Positions 35,985 through 44,970 of a DNA stretch of 64,000 nt are shown one piece after another. The stretch is taken from positions 1,246-65,245 of the forward strand of contig DFLB01000063.1 in assembly GCA_002373995.1 (NCBI GenBank), written 5' to 3'. The position numbers were made by a program, and so were the translations under genes. The notes beneath the pieces were generated by a model, which was given only the letters and a program-made list of their open reading frames with translations, was not told the DNA's origin and did not search any database. Within the stretch, counting starts at the first letter, position 1. Every line of letters starts with the position of its first letter. The DNA is from Bacteroidales bacterium UBA3630. Lineage in GTDB: Bacteria; Bacteroidota; Bacteroidia; Bacteroidales; P3.

Positions 35985-37340
35985 TTATTTGCCGATGCAG
36001 AAGCGTGAGAAGACGGAGTCGAGGACTTCGGACGAGGCTACCTGGCCGGTGATGGTGCCGAGGTGGTAGAGGGCGTCGCGGAGGTCGACGGCGAGGAGGT
36101 CGGCCGGGAGGCCGTCGTCGAGGCCTTGGAGGGCAGCGGAGAGGGCCTGTTGGACGCGGAGGAGTGCGTCGCGATGGCGTGGGTTGGAGAGGAGGATGTC
36201 GGTGTCGGCGGGGTTGCCGGCGGCGTCGACGAGTGCCCGACGGAGGTCGTCGAGGCCGGCGCCGGTGAGGGAGGAGAGGGGGAGGGGGGAGTGGGCAGTT
36301 GGTAGTTGGTAGTTGGTAGTTGGCAGTGGGCAGTGGGGGGTGAGGTCGGATTTGTTGAGGACGACGATGAGGCGCTGGGTGGCGGGGTCGAGGTCGAGGT
36401 CGGGGTCGGCCCAGGGGGTGGTGGCGTCGTGGACGTAGAGAATGATGCGTGCTTGCGCTGCTGCCTTGCGGCTGCGCTGTACGCCGAGGGCTTCGACGGG
36501 GTCGAGGGTGGAGCGTAGTCCGGCGGTGTCGATGAAACGGAAGGAGAGGCCGTCGATGGTGAGGAGTTCCTCGACGGTGTCGCGCGTGGTGCCAGGCAGG
36601 GGGCTGACGATGGCGCGGTCGTCGGCGAGGAGGGCGTTGAGGAGCGAGGACTTGCCGGCGTTGGGCCGACCGACGATGGCCACGGGGATGCCCTGCTTGA
36701 GGGCGTTGCCGGCGGAGAAAGAGGAGATGAGCGTTGAGAGCCGAGCGATGAGGGTTGAGAGGAGCTGACGCAGCTGTGTGCGGTCGGCGAACTGGACATC
36801 CTCCTGGCTGAAGTCGAGCTCGAGTTCGAGCAACGCGGTGAGGTCGACGAGCTGGCTGCGGAGGGTCTTCAGTTGTTCGGCATAGCCACCCCGGAGCTGG
36901 CTGACGGCGAGGCGATGCTGGGCTGGTGTGACGGCGTCGATGAGGTCGGCGACGGCTTCGGCCTGGGAGAGGTCGAGGCGTCCGTTAAGGAAGGCCCGCA
37001 TGGTGAACTCGCCCCGCTCGGCCAGGCGTGCGCCGCTGTCGATAAGGGCCTGCAGGAGGGCTTGCTGCACATAGCGCGAGCCGTGGCAGGAGAGCTCGAC
37101 GGTGGGCTGGCCGGTGTAGCCAACGGGGAAGTAGACGGCGACGAGGTCGTCGAGGTCGTCGAAGCGGCAGTAGGTGGCGCGACGGGGAGCGAGGGAGAAG
37201 GGGCGTGAGGCGTCAGGGTTGGCGGGGCGGAGGTGGTGCAGGGCGATGGCGAGGGCGTCGTGGCCGGAGAGCCGCAACACTGCTATGCCGCCGACTCCGG
37301 CGGGTGTGGCGACAGCCACGATGGTGTCGTCATTGCGCAT
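35985..37340 (-). CDS. mnmE: tRNA modification GTPase MnmE
   Basis: 451 residues from ATG 37340; the open frame extends upstream but that part overlaps the neighbouring gene and has no MnmE similarity. With MnmG it installs the carboxymethylaminomethyl group on wobble uridine of certain tRNAs. The N-terminal tetrahydrofolate-binding domain starts TIVAVATPAGVGGIAVLRLSG; the G domain has GRPNAGKS (224-231), DTAG (271-274) and NKSD (329-332); the C-terminus ends with the catalytic-type FCIGK. Odd feature: about 20 residues (335-354, with LPTTNYQ then LPTAHSP) between G4 and G5 are encoded by 7-bp tandem repeats. It overlaps the upstream membrane protein gene by 11 bases. Confidence 0.95.
   Translation of the reverse strand: MRNDDTIVAVATPAGVGGIAVLRLSGHDALAIALHHLRPANPDASRPFSLAPRRATYCRFDDLDDLVAVYFPVGYTGQPTVELSCHGSRYVQQALLQALIDSGARLAERGEFTMRAFLNGRLDLSQAEAVADLIDAVTPAQHRLAVSQLRGGYAEQLKTLRSQLVDLTALLELELDFSQEDVQFADRTQLRQLLSTLIARLSTLISSFSAGNALKQGIPVAIVGRPNAGKSSLLNALLADDRAIVSPLPGTTRDTVEELLTIDGLSFRFIDTAGLRSTLDPVEALGVQRSRKAAAQARIILYVHDATTPWADPDLDLDPATQRLIVVLNKSDLTPHCPLPTTNYQLPTAHSPLPLSSLTGAGLDDLRRALVDAAGNPADTDILLSNPRHRDALLRVQQALSAALQGLDDGLPADLLAVDLRDALYHLGTITGQVASSEVLDSVFSRFCIGK
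36291..36339. repeat. 7-bp tandem repeat inside mnmE
   Basis: Seven successive heptamers on the plus strand: GTGGGCA, GTTGGTA three times, GTTGGCA, GTGGGCA, GTGGGGG. On the coding strand this encodes a repeat of seven residues per 21 bases. Confidence 0.95.
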
Positions 37341-37815
37341 TGCCACTGATGTATTGGTCGCCGAAGAGGGCGTGCATCTGGTCGTCGTCGAGGCCGAGAT
37401 CGACCTTGATGCGATACATATTGGGGAAGTTGAGGAAGAGGACCAGCACGGTGACGAGGGTGAGCATGAGCAGGACGTTGCGGGCGCTGAGGACGGTGAA
37501 GACACAAAGCAGCACAACGACGAGCAGCATGTTGATGTAAGTCTCGCGGACATAGGCAGCATAGCCTTTGAGCTTGGCATCGAGGTCTTCGGTCTGTCGG
37601 AGGCGCGGCACCTGACGGCGGACGGAGAGGAGCGTCATGCTGACGGAGAGCACAGCGAGGACAGCACCGGCGATGAGCATCCAGCGGGCGGTGTGGGCCG
37701 AAGGATAGAAGCGGTAAGGGCTGAGGTAGAGGAAGAGGACCGTCAGGAGGGTGACAGCGACGGATCCCCAGAGGCCTATACGTGAGGCGCGGCGGATTTG
37801 TTTGATATGGTTCAT
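37330..37815 (-). CDS. Small integral membrane protein of unknown function
   Basis: 161 residues with four predicted membrane helices (LWGSVAVTLLTVLFLYLS; WMLIAGAVLAVLSVSMTLL; MLLVVVLLCVFTVLS; LMLTLVTVLVLFLNFP) grouped in two pairs, joined by a charged loop (RRQVPRLRQTEDLDAKLKGY). Both ends appear cytoplasmic. I do not recognise a family; the layout occurs in many uncharacterised Bacteroidota proteins. Its end overlaps the mnmE start by 11 bases, so the two are probably co-translated. Upstream, the 97-base gap to uvrA is largely filled by an octamer repeat array. Confidence 0.75.
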   Translation of the reverse strand: MNHIKQIRRASRIGLWGSVAVTLLTVLFLYLSPYRFYPSAHTARWMLIAGAVLAVLSVSMTLLSVRRQVPRLRQTEDLDAKLKGYAAYVRETYINMLLVVVLLCVFTVLSARNVLLMLTLVTVLVLFLNFPNMYRIKVDLGLDDDQMHALFGDQYISGNAQ

Positions 37816-37820
37816 GGGCG

Positions 37821-37900
37821 GGCTAAGGGGCTAAAAGTCTAAGAGTCTAAGGGGCTAAGAGTCTAAAAGTCGAAGGGTCTAAGAGTCGAAGGGTTTATGG
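37821..37900. repeat. 8-bp tandem repeat array between uvrA and a membrane protein gene
   Basis: Ten successive octamers of the form GKCTAARR: GGCTAAGG, GGCTAAAA, GTCTAAGA, GTCTAAGG, GGCTAAGA, GTCTAAAA, GTCGAAGG, GTCTAAGA, GTCGAAGG, GTTTATGG. They begin 5 bases beyond the start codon of the membrane protein gene, in its presumed 5' leader. Confidence 0.95.
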
Positions 37901-37912
37901 GGATGATGGGGG

Positions 37913-40708
37913 TTAGAGTTTGAGGTATTTGGCGGTGTAGGAGTCGGGGCAGAGGAGGAGGTTTTCGGGAGTGCCGGCGAAGACAACGCGTCCACCGGCA
38001 TCGCCTCCCTCGGGGCCAAGGTCGATCACCCAATCGGCACACTTGATGATGTCGTGGTGGTGCTCGATGACGACGACAGAATGGCCACGCTCGATGAGGC
38101 GGTCGAAGGCTGCGAGGAGCTTGCGGATGTCGTGGAAATGGAGACCTGTGGAGGGCTCGTCGAAGATGAAGAGCGTGGGTCGGTCGTCGGCATCGCCATG
38201 CACGAGATAGGAGGCGAGCTTGATGCGCTGCGCCTCGCCGCCACTGAGCGACGAAGAAGACTGGCCGAGCTTGAGGTAGCCGAGGCCGACATCCTGCAAG
38301 GGTTTGAGGCGGGTGTAGATAGTGCGTGTGGCATCGTCATTGAAGAACTCGCAGGCTTGGTCGACGGTGAGGTCGAGTACCTGGCTGATATTGAGGCCGC
38401 GGTAGAGTACTTCGAGCGCCTCGTCCTTATAGCGCGAGCCATGGCACTCGTCGCAGAGCAGGTGGACGTCGCTCATGAACTGCATCGACACGGTGACATA
38501 GCCCTCGCCCTCGCAGGCTTCGCAGCGACCGCCTTCGACATTGAAGGAGAAGAAGCCACTCTTGTATCCTCGGGCCTTGGCGAGGGGCTGGGCGGCATAG
38601 AGGGCACGCACCTCGTCGAAGACCTTCATATAGGTAGCCGGATTGCTGCGTGAGGAGCGGCCGATGGGGTTCTGGTCGACCATTTCGACGGCGGCGATGC
38701 GACGCACGTCGCCATCGAGCGAGACGCACTCGCCGACATAGTCGGGGTTGCCGTCGAGACGGCGTTGGAGGACATCGAAGAGCACACGCCGGATGAGGCT
38801 GCTCTTGCCGGAGCCGGAGACACCGGTGACAACGGTGAGAACTCCGAGCGGGATATCCACATCGATGTGCTTCAGATTGTTGCTATAAGCGCCATGGATA
38901 GAGATACGGTCGCGCCAGGGGCGGCGATGGTCGGGGACGGGGATGTTTTGACGGCCTAGGAGGTAGTCGGCGGTGAGCGAGCGGCGAGCCTTGGGCAGTT
39001 GCTCGGGCGGGCCAGAGAAGACCACTTCGCCCCCCAGACGTCCAGCCTCTGGGCCGATGTCTATCAGCCAGTCGGCAGCACGGATAATGTCCTCATCGTG
39101 TTCAACGACGATGACGGTGTTGCCGAGGTCGCGCAGCTGGCGGAGGACCGAGATGAGGCGGTCAGTGTCGCGGCTGTGGAGTCCAATAGACGGTTCATCA
39201 AGGATATACATAGAACCCACCAAAGAACTGCCGAGCGAAGTAGCAAGGTTGATGCGTTGGCTCTCGCCACCGCTGAGGCTGCGGCTCTCGCGGTTGAGGG
39301 CGAGATAGCCCAGGCCGACGTCGAGCAGATAGCCGAGGCGGTGTTTGAGTTCGGTGCGGAGGCGTTCAGAAGTCTTGAGTTCGGTGGATGTCAGACGGTT
39401 GTCGAGGTCGTTGAACCAGCGGGCGAGTGCCTCGACAGGCATGGCCACCAGGTCGCTGATGCTATGGCCATCGACCTTGACATACTCGGCATCGCGACGC
39501 AGCCGTCGCCCACGGCACTCGGGGCAGACAGTGCGTCCACGATAGCGGGCCAGCATGACACGATACTGGATCTTATAGCTTTGGCTCTCGACCCAGCGGA
39601 AGAAGCCATCGATGCCCTCCCAGGTGCCGTCGCCATGCCAGAGGAGGTCTTTCTGCTCCGGGGTGAGGTCATAGTAAGGGGTGTGGATAGGGAAGCCGAC
39701 CACGGCGGCATGGCGGATAAACTCGCGCTTGACATCCTGCATCTTATCGCCGTTCCAGCATACAACGGCATTCTCGTAGATGCTGCGCGACTTGTTTGGG
39801 ACGACCAAGTTCTCGTCGATGCCAATAATGCTGCCGTAGCCCTGGCAGGTTGGGCAGGCGCCGTAAGGGTTGTTGAACGAAAAGAAATTAGGGTTGGGTT
39901 TTTCGAAAGTGATGCCATCGGCCTCAAACCGATTGGAAAAAGTCTGGAAAGCAGGCTGCTGCGAACTACTGTTATCGTCACCAGCCAGCGGCCAGCTGCA
40001 GATCACACAAGAGCCCCTGCCCTCGAAAAAAGCACTTTGGACACTCTCGGCGACACGTGCCGACTGCTCGTCGTCAGCATGGCGGACCTCGATGCGGTCG
40101 ATGACAAGATAGACATCGCCATCGAGGGGCATGTCACCGATATCCTCGATACGGACAATGGTGCCCTTGACCATCACACGCTGGTAGCCCTCCTGATGGA
40201 GGATGTCGAGCTGAGAGTGGAGCGGACGCTCGGAAGAATCAACCAACGGGCTGAGGATGAGCACACGCTGACCATCGACAAGCGTATAGACATAATCCAC
40301 CACATCGCTTACCGAATGGCGCCGTACCTCGGTGCCGCTGACGGGCGAGAAAGTGCGGCCGATGCGTGCGAAGAGCAACTTAAGGTACTCGTAGATCTCG
40401 GTCTGTGTGCCGACGGTAGAGCGGGGATTGGTAGTGTTGACCTTCTGCTCGATAGCCACCGCAGGTGCAAGGCCGTGGATAAAGTCCACATCAGGCTTGC
40501 TCATGCGGCCCAGGAACTGGCGTGCATAGGAGCTCATACTCTCCACGTAGCGCCGTTGGCCTTCGGCAAAAAGCGTATCGAAAGCGAGCGACGATTTGCC
40601 GCTTCCGCTAAGACCGGTGATGACGACGAGTTTGCCCTGAGGCAGTTCGACGTCGATATTTTTCAGATTGTTGGCACGAGCGCCTTTGATGACGATATTA
40701 CTACTCAT
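37913..40708 (-). CDS. uvrA: Excinuclease ABC subunit A
   Basis: 931 residues, normal length. UvrA is the damage-sensing ATPase dimer of nucleotide excision repair and loads UvrB. Walker A of the first ABC half is GLSGSGKS (32-39) and of the second GVSGSGKSSL; signatures LSGGESQRINLA and LSGGEAQRIKLA and Walker B ILDEPSIGLH and FIFDEPSTGLH follow. The structural zinc finger GRCEACEGEG...LLCDECHG is complete. The other zinc site has only ACPTC, the upstream pair being absent, as I recall for other Bacteroidota. A low-conservation stretch (CSWPLAGDDNSSSQQPAF) lies just before it. Its ATG overlaps the stop of the secreted protein gene by 4 bases, so it is the last gene of a four-gene envelope operon. 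Confidence 0.96.
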   Translation of the reverse strand: MSSNIVIKGARANNLKNIDVELPQGKLVVITGLSGSGKSSLAFDTLFAEGQRRYVESMSSYARQFLGRMSKPDVDFIHGLAPAVAIEQKVNTTNPRSTVGTQTEIYEYLKLLFARIGRTFSPVSGTEVRRHSVSDVVDYVYTLVDGQRVLILSPLVDSSERPLHSQLDILHQEGYQRVMVKGTIVRIEDIGDMPLDGDVYLVIDRIEVRHADDEQSARVAESVQSAFFEGRGSCVICSWPLAGDDNSSSQQPAFQTFSNRFEADGITFEKPNPNFFSFNNPYGACPTCQGYGSIIGIDENLVVPNKSRSIYENAVVCWNGDKMQDVKREFIRHAAVVGFPIHTPYYDLTPEQKDLLWHGDGTWEGIDGFFRWVESQSYKIQYRVMLARYRGRTVCPECRGRRLRRDAEYVKVDGHSISDLVAMPVEALARWFNDLDNRLTSTELKTSERLRTELKHRLGYLLDVGLGYLALNRESRSLSGGESQRINLATSLGSSLVGSMYILDEPSIGLHSRDTDRLISVLRQLRDLGNTVIVVEHDEDIIRAADWLIDIGPEAGRLGGEVVFSGPPEQLPKARRSLTADYLLGRQNIPVPDHRRPWRDRISIHGAYSNNLKHIDVDIPLGVLTVVTGVSGSGKSSLIRRVLFDVLQRRLDGNPDYVGECVSLDGDVRRIAAVEMVDQNPIGRSSRSNPATYMKVFDEVRALYAAQPLAKARGYKSGFFSFNVEGGRCEACEGEGYVTVSMQFMSDVHLLCDECHGSRYKDEALEVLYRGLNISQVLDLTVDQACEFFNDDATRTIYTRLKPLQDVGLGYLKLGQSSSSLSGGEAQRIKLASYLVHGDADDRPTLFIFDEPSTGLHFHDIRKLLAAFDRLIERGHSVVVIEHHHDIIKCADWVIDLGPEGGDAGGRVVFAGTPENLLLCPDSYTAKYLKL

Positions 40709-42156
40709 TCGATAAATTTAAGTTCGGCCAGACGGGTTTTGTTTCCGTGGGCCGTGAGAAGCACCAGTTTGCCGTCGGGGCGGAAAAATCCGCGCAGGAA
40801 AGAATGTTTGCTCTTGGCTTCGATAGCCAGTTTGGACACCTCACCGTCGGCGGCGAGACTGTAGAGGACGAGATTATTCTTGCTGCCCATCTGCAGGGCA
40901 GGAGCGTCCTTAGAAATGTCGTATATAGCTGGATACTTGGGAGCTTCGGACTTAAGCAAGAGAACGTCGTCGCCGCGAGACAACAGAGAGAGACGCAAGA
41001 GGGCGTCGTCACCCTTCTGTACATCGTTGCGGCGAATGTTGCGCACCCAACGCAGATGGCCAAGTGTGTCGATAGCCACGCAATGGATACCCATAGCGGA
41101 GAAGGTACTGTTCACCAGGCCGTTGCTCTCAACGATATTGGTCAGGAAGCTGCGTCCTACGGCAGTGACAAAACCGTAGGGCGTGGCGACTGCATCGAAG
41201 AGGCGCACACGGTCAGCTATTTGCTCGTGCTGCACCTTCTTAGTCTTTTGGTTATATAAGATGTTGATATCCTCGTTCTGGAAGGGACGCATAATGAATC
41301 CGGAGAGCATGACAGAGTCGATATTGAACGACAAGCCGACTACACCTTCAGCATAGCGTTCCGGGTGAGACACATGGGAAGGGCGGAAAAGTCCTGTGAC
41401 GAGCATGTGAGAGCCGACGACGCCGACAATACGGGTATCGCGCACGGGGTCGCACTTGACGACGACATCATAGCTATTGGCGGAGCTCTGCTTGAGGACA
41501 TTAAAGATAAAATGGCTCTCCTCCCCCTCGCGTTCCTCGCCGAGGGTGACGATGGTGCCCTCATCGGTCACGTAGATGCAGTGCATCGACCCGAGAGCGA
41601 ACTCCTTATCCCAAAGGAGGTGCATCTCGGCATCGAAAAGGACAATCGAGGTGCGGTACTGTTTCTTCTCGACCAACTGGACGATGGTAATCAAAGCGTT
41701 GTACTGGTGATTAGGCGAAGAAGCAGCCCAGACGAGACACTTATCCTTGCGGCCATAGGCAAAGGTGTCGACGGTATCGACAGCCACCACGGTGAGTGAG
41801 TCAAGATCAAGCAAATAGTTGATTACAGCCGTCTGATTTTTTCCCGAGTGGTCGGCCACGAGGACAGCTGCGCGCTGATCGCGTGCGGCAGCCAGCAAGA
41901 CATCGGCATTATTGCTGCGGGGCAAATCCACAACATTGAGGGTCACGAGGTTTTGGTCAGTCATAACAAACTGCTTGAGGTGTTTTTTGCCCGAGAAGAC
42001 CCAGCAATCGAGCCCCTGCGACGAGCCGGCATAAGTGCCGTCGGCAAGGTTATCGCTGTCCACATACTTAGACTCTGTTCCCTTAGACAACACTGCCTGC
42101 TGAGCAGAAACAGCACCCATCAGGGCGACAAAAAGCAGAATAACTGTGCGTTTCAT
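40705..42156 (-). CDS. Secreted protein of unknown function, related to the one at 44971
   Basis: 483 residues with a signal peptide (MKRTVILLFVALMGAVSAQ). The mature part is beta-rich with no recognised motif. Its layout matches the protein at 44971-46413: similar length, an early 'stored value' segment, repeated LVLFD/VVLFD strands (IVLFDAEMHLLWDKEFALG) and a C-terminus of the form FLRGFFRPDGKLVLLTAHGNKTRLAELKFIE versus GDFLMIIRGVSRGYFAKMTLN. A propeller fold is plausible but not shown. It lies 30 bases after the M48-barrel gene and overlaps uvrA by 4 bases. Probably periplasmic or surface-associated. Confidence 0.75.
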   Translation of the reverse strand: MKRTVILLFVALMGAVSAQQAVLSKGTESKYVDSDNLADGTYAGSSQGLDCWVFSGKKHLKQFVMTDQNLVTLNVVDLPRSNNADVLLAAARDQRAAVLVADHSGKNQTAVINYLLDLDSLTVVAVDTVDTFAYGRKDKCLVWAASSPNHQYNALITIVQLVEKKQYRTSIVLFDAEMHLLWDKEFALGSMHCIYVTDEGTIVTLGEEREGEESHFIFNVLKQSSANSYDVVVKCDPVRDTRIVGVVGSHMLVTGLFRPSHVSHPERYAEGVVGLSFNIDSVMLSGFIMRPFQNEDINILYNQKTKKVQHEQIADRVRLFDAVATPYGFVTAVGRSFLTNIVESNGLVNSTFSAMGIHCVAIDTLGHLRWVRNIRRNDVQKGDDALLRLSLLSRGDDVLLLKSEAPKYPAIYDISKDAPALQMGSKNNLVLYSLAADGEVSKLAIEAKSKHSFLRGFFRPDGKLVLLTAHGNKTRLAELKFIE

Positions 42157-42186
42157 ATTTATTGTGTGTGTGTTGGGGTTAATACA

Positions 42187-44955
42187 TCAGAACGGGATAA
42201 CGCCAATACCGACCTTGAGAAGCAGCATGTTGGCGAAGATGGCATCGCAGCGGTACAGGCGTGACGGATCGGGGCCATCGGCAAACACCTTGAACAGGTC
42301 GAGCAAACCGGAGGTGTAAGAATAGCGCGCTTCGAAGTTAAGGACCAGCCGATCGAAAAGGATATAGTTGCGTCCTGCGCCGATATGCAGTCCAAAGCTG
42401 TTGCCGGCGTTGCTGCCATCGCTCATATTGGTAAAGTGCACCAGATGGGCACCATAGGCAATGTACGGGCCCAGGGGAGCGAAGTCGGAGTGGCTATAGT
42501 GGCGCACGGTGAGGTTCCACGTAGTCATATTCTTCGAATAATCCTGGTCGGTATACAGCACCTCGTGCTCGACATATCTATAAAGACTGTTGTCCCATTC
42601 AGCCTCTGTACGGGTAAAGTTATTCAACTCGTCGTAACCCTTCATATAGCTCCAGCCTGCCGATACGGACCAACGGCGGTCGACGGCGAACTCGAGCGAA
42701 GCCCAGGGGGAGAAAGCGAAGGGCTTGCCGATGTCGAACGTCTGCAGTCCGGCAAATCCGAGGTTGGCGCCTCCCAAGAGGGCGAAGCGATGCCCCATGT
42801 GGCCGACAGGCTCCTTCTTGCTGCTGCGGCCGATACGGGCATACGTGTCGTAAATCATGGCATCGACGAGGGCGTTATGGTCGGCCACCTTGTAGGAGTA
42901 AGACTGACGAGAGAGCACCTTACCACGACGGACATCCACGACCAGCGTCACCATCGAAGTGCGTTCAATATTGGAGAAACAATTGTAGAGGACTACCGGA
43001 GCCAGCGGCAAGAGGACGAGATAGCCCGGCGACATGGACGGGTCGAGATTTTCGAGGTTCAGCAAAGCCGTCACGGTGAGCGTAGAAGCGCCATACCGAG
43101 CAGCCAGGTCGTCCATTTCAGGCTGCATCAAGCGGTACAAATCGAACTGGCCCTTATTCTGCCAGAACTCGTTGAGCCACTCGTTGAGGACAACAAAATC
43201 GTTGTACTGCTCATCGGTAGTCATATCGTGGAGACCCGCATCGGAGAAATCGATGCTTCTACGTCCGAAGCTCTTACCCACCTTGGCGATGCGTTCCATA
43301 AGGTCGACCTCCTTGCGGCTGCTCTCCCCCACCTTGAGCTCGTCAGACTTGTCGTTCACCACCCAATAGGTCGGGCTGTAGACGATGGTGGCCGAGGTGT
43401 CCTTCACCGACGCGGTGTCATCAGTGTCAGGATGCGCTTTCTTCCAGCTGCCACTGAGGTGCTCGTGCAAGCGAGAGGAGAAAGCGGTGTCAGCCATCAA
43501 CAAGTCGGTCAGGGCATAGCCATTGGGACTCTTGGCGGTCTGAGACTGGCGTTTCTGCTTGATGCGCTCGTATTTAGTCAGCGCCTTCTGTTCCTGTTGA
43601 ACCGTATCGGCCTGCTCGTCGGCGGCAGGGGGAGTGGCCAGGAAGTCGATGGCGGACAACTTGAGCGAGCCATGCAGCTCCTCCATCAGGTCCTCGCACA
43701 TACGCGCGAAGGCCTCATTCTCTGGGAAGCGGCAGTGCATCAGCCAAATGCGGTGCAGGGCTGCGAGGGTAGCCTGCTCGTTGCTCATGCGGCGCATGGC
43801 GTAATAGACCTGCTGGCTTTCGCCCTCGATCTTCTGGTAGTCGCCCGTCACGGAATTGGTGCCGTTGTGGTTCTTTGCCATAGCGATGCCGTAGAGAGCC
43901 TGGGCGAGAGCCTGGTTCAAGGCCTCGTTGTCAGGCTGTTGACGGAGCATCAGCCAAGCGTTGTAGAACGCGCGGGAATACTCGCCGTGGATCAGTTCCT
44001 GGCGAACACACTCGGCGCGTGCCAACTGCCGAACGGCATCAAACTCCTCACGAGATGTCACGACATACTCCTCGCCGCCGTAATAGCCCTCGAAAGCCGA
44101 GACGCAGTTGTGGCGACGCGAGAGAATATTGGGGTGCGTGCTGCGGCTGTCGTCGTAGTTGTCTCGAGAGGTGATGTCGGCCACGGTGTCGAGCCAGCAA
44201 CCAGACAGTTGGAAATAGGGGGTGTTGAACCAAGTGGTGTCGAAGGGGATATCGTCGAAGGGCAAAGCGCTGTACTGCAGCACATCGAACACACCTTCCG
44301 TCACATTCTTGGCGTAGGGGCTGCGGAGGTAGAACATAGCGATACCGAGCGAGTCAGCCTCGTTCTCCATCTCGCGGCTCCGGTTATGGCGACGCAGGAA
44401 CTCATTGAGAGCCGAGCGTTCCTCGTCGGTGTCGCGTTTGGTCTTGCCGTTCTCCTTCTTGCCCACCAGCTCTTCGAGGCTGTGGTTGCGGTAGTAGTGG
44501 ACGATTTCGTGGCTGAGGATAAAGGCCAGCTGAGCTTCGTTCTCCACCTGAGCCACGAGGCCGGCGTTGACGAACACCATGCCCTGTCCTGTGGCGTAAG
44601 CGTTGACCTCGGGGCTCTTGACGGTGTAGAAGCGCAGTTCTTTGCGCAGCTCCGGGTAGTCTGTCAGCAGTGTGTCAGCGATGCGGCTCACCAGACGGCT
44701 CACGGGGTCGCCGTAGAGGATACGCCCGCCAGCCATCATCTTGCCCACCTGGTAAGACGCCTCGCGGAGCTGCTGTTTATCCTTCACCTTGCCGCCGGCA
44801 TAGCGTTCGGCGCGCTGCAAGTCGGCCGCATAAAGTTCGTCGGTACTCATCTTCAGATCGGCCGGCACGGGGCCAGCACTCCTCAACTGCGCCACAGCGG
44901 TAGACGCCACAGCCAGCAGCGCCACAAAAGCAATTGCACGTCTCATCATAAACAT
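42187..44955 (-). CDS. M48 metallopeptidase fused to an outer-membrane beta-barrel-like domain
   Basis: 922 residues; ATGs at 44949 and 44946 are equally possible starts of the same signal peptide (RRAIAFVALLAVASTAVAQ). The peptidase domain (about 70-290) has the zinc motif HEIVH (His149, Glu150, His153) and third ligand Glu197 in ENEADS, with the family segment NAYATGQGMVFVNAGLV. A long helical and mixed middle region follows. The last ~180 residues show alternating amphipathic strands with aromatic girdles (FGLHIGAGRNYILFD, LNFEARYSYTSGLL) and end in a terminal Phe (KVGIGVIPF), as outer-membrane barrels do. Known periplasmic M48 enzymes such as BepA act on outer-membrane protein assembly; a covalent barrel is unusual. 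Neighbours are two related secreted proteins. Confidence 0.82.
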   Translation of the reverse strand: MFMMRRAIAFVALLAVASTAVAQLRSAGPVPADLKMSTDELYAADLQRAERYAGGKVKDKQQLREASYQVGKMMAGGRILYGDPVSRLVSRIADTLLTDYPELRKELRFYTVKSPEVNAYATGQGMVFVNAGLVAQVENEAQLAFILSHEIVHYYRNHSLEELVGKKENGKTKRDTDEERSALNEFLRRHNRSREMENEADSLGIAMFYLRSPYAKNVTEGVFDVLQYSALPFDDIPFDTTWFNTPYFQLSGCWLDTVADITSRDNYDDSRSTHPNILSRRHNCVSAFEGYYGGEEYVVTSREEFDAVRQLARAECVRQELIHGEYSRAFYNAWLMLRQQPDNEALNQALAQALYGIAMAKNHNGTNSVTGDYQKIEGESQQVYYAMRRMSNEQATLAALHRIWLMHCRFPENEAFARMCEDLMEELHGSLKLSAIDFLATPPAADEQADTVQQEQKALTKYERIKQKRQSQTAKSPNGYALTDLLMADTAFSSRLHEHLSGSWKKAHPDTDDTASVKDTSATIVYSPTYWVVNDKSDELKVGESSRKEVDLMERIAKVGKSFGRRSIDFSDAGLHDMTTDEQYNDFVVLNEWLNEFWQNKGQFDLYRLMQPEMDDLAARYGASTLTVTALLNLENLDPSMSPGYLVLLPLAPVVLYNCFSNIERTSMVTLVVDVRRGKVLSRQSYSYKVADHNALVDAMIYDTYARIGRSSKKEPVGHMGHRFALLGGANLGFAGLQTFDIGKPFAFSPWASLEFAVDRRWSVSAGWSYMKGYDELNNFTRTEAEWDNSLYRYVEHEVLYTDQDYSKNMTTWNLTVRHYSHSDFAPLGPYIAYGAHLVHFTNMSDGSNAGNSFGLHIGAGRNYILFDRLVLNFEARYSYTSGLLDLFKVFADGPDPSRLYRCDAIFANMLLLKVGIGVIPF

Positions 44956-44970
44956 ATCAACCTTAAGCGA

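Noticed and set aside
37341..37580. An 80-residue N-terminal extension of MnmE
   Set aside because: It is Ser/Cys-rich, lies within the neighbouring membrane protein's coding sequence, and MnmE homology starts at ATG 37340.
39985..40030. CVIC in UvrA as the missing half of the first zinc finger
   Set aside because: Its spacing to the remaining CPTC pair and its position in a variable linker do not fit the normal site.
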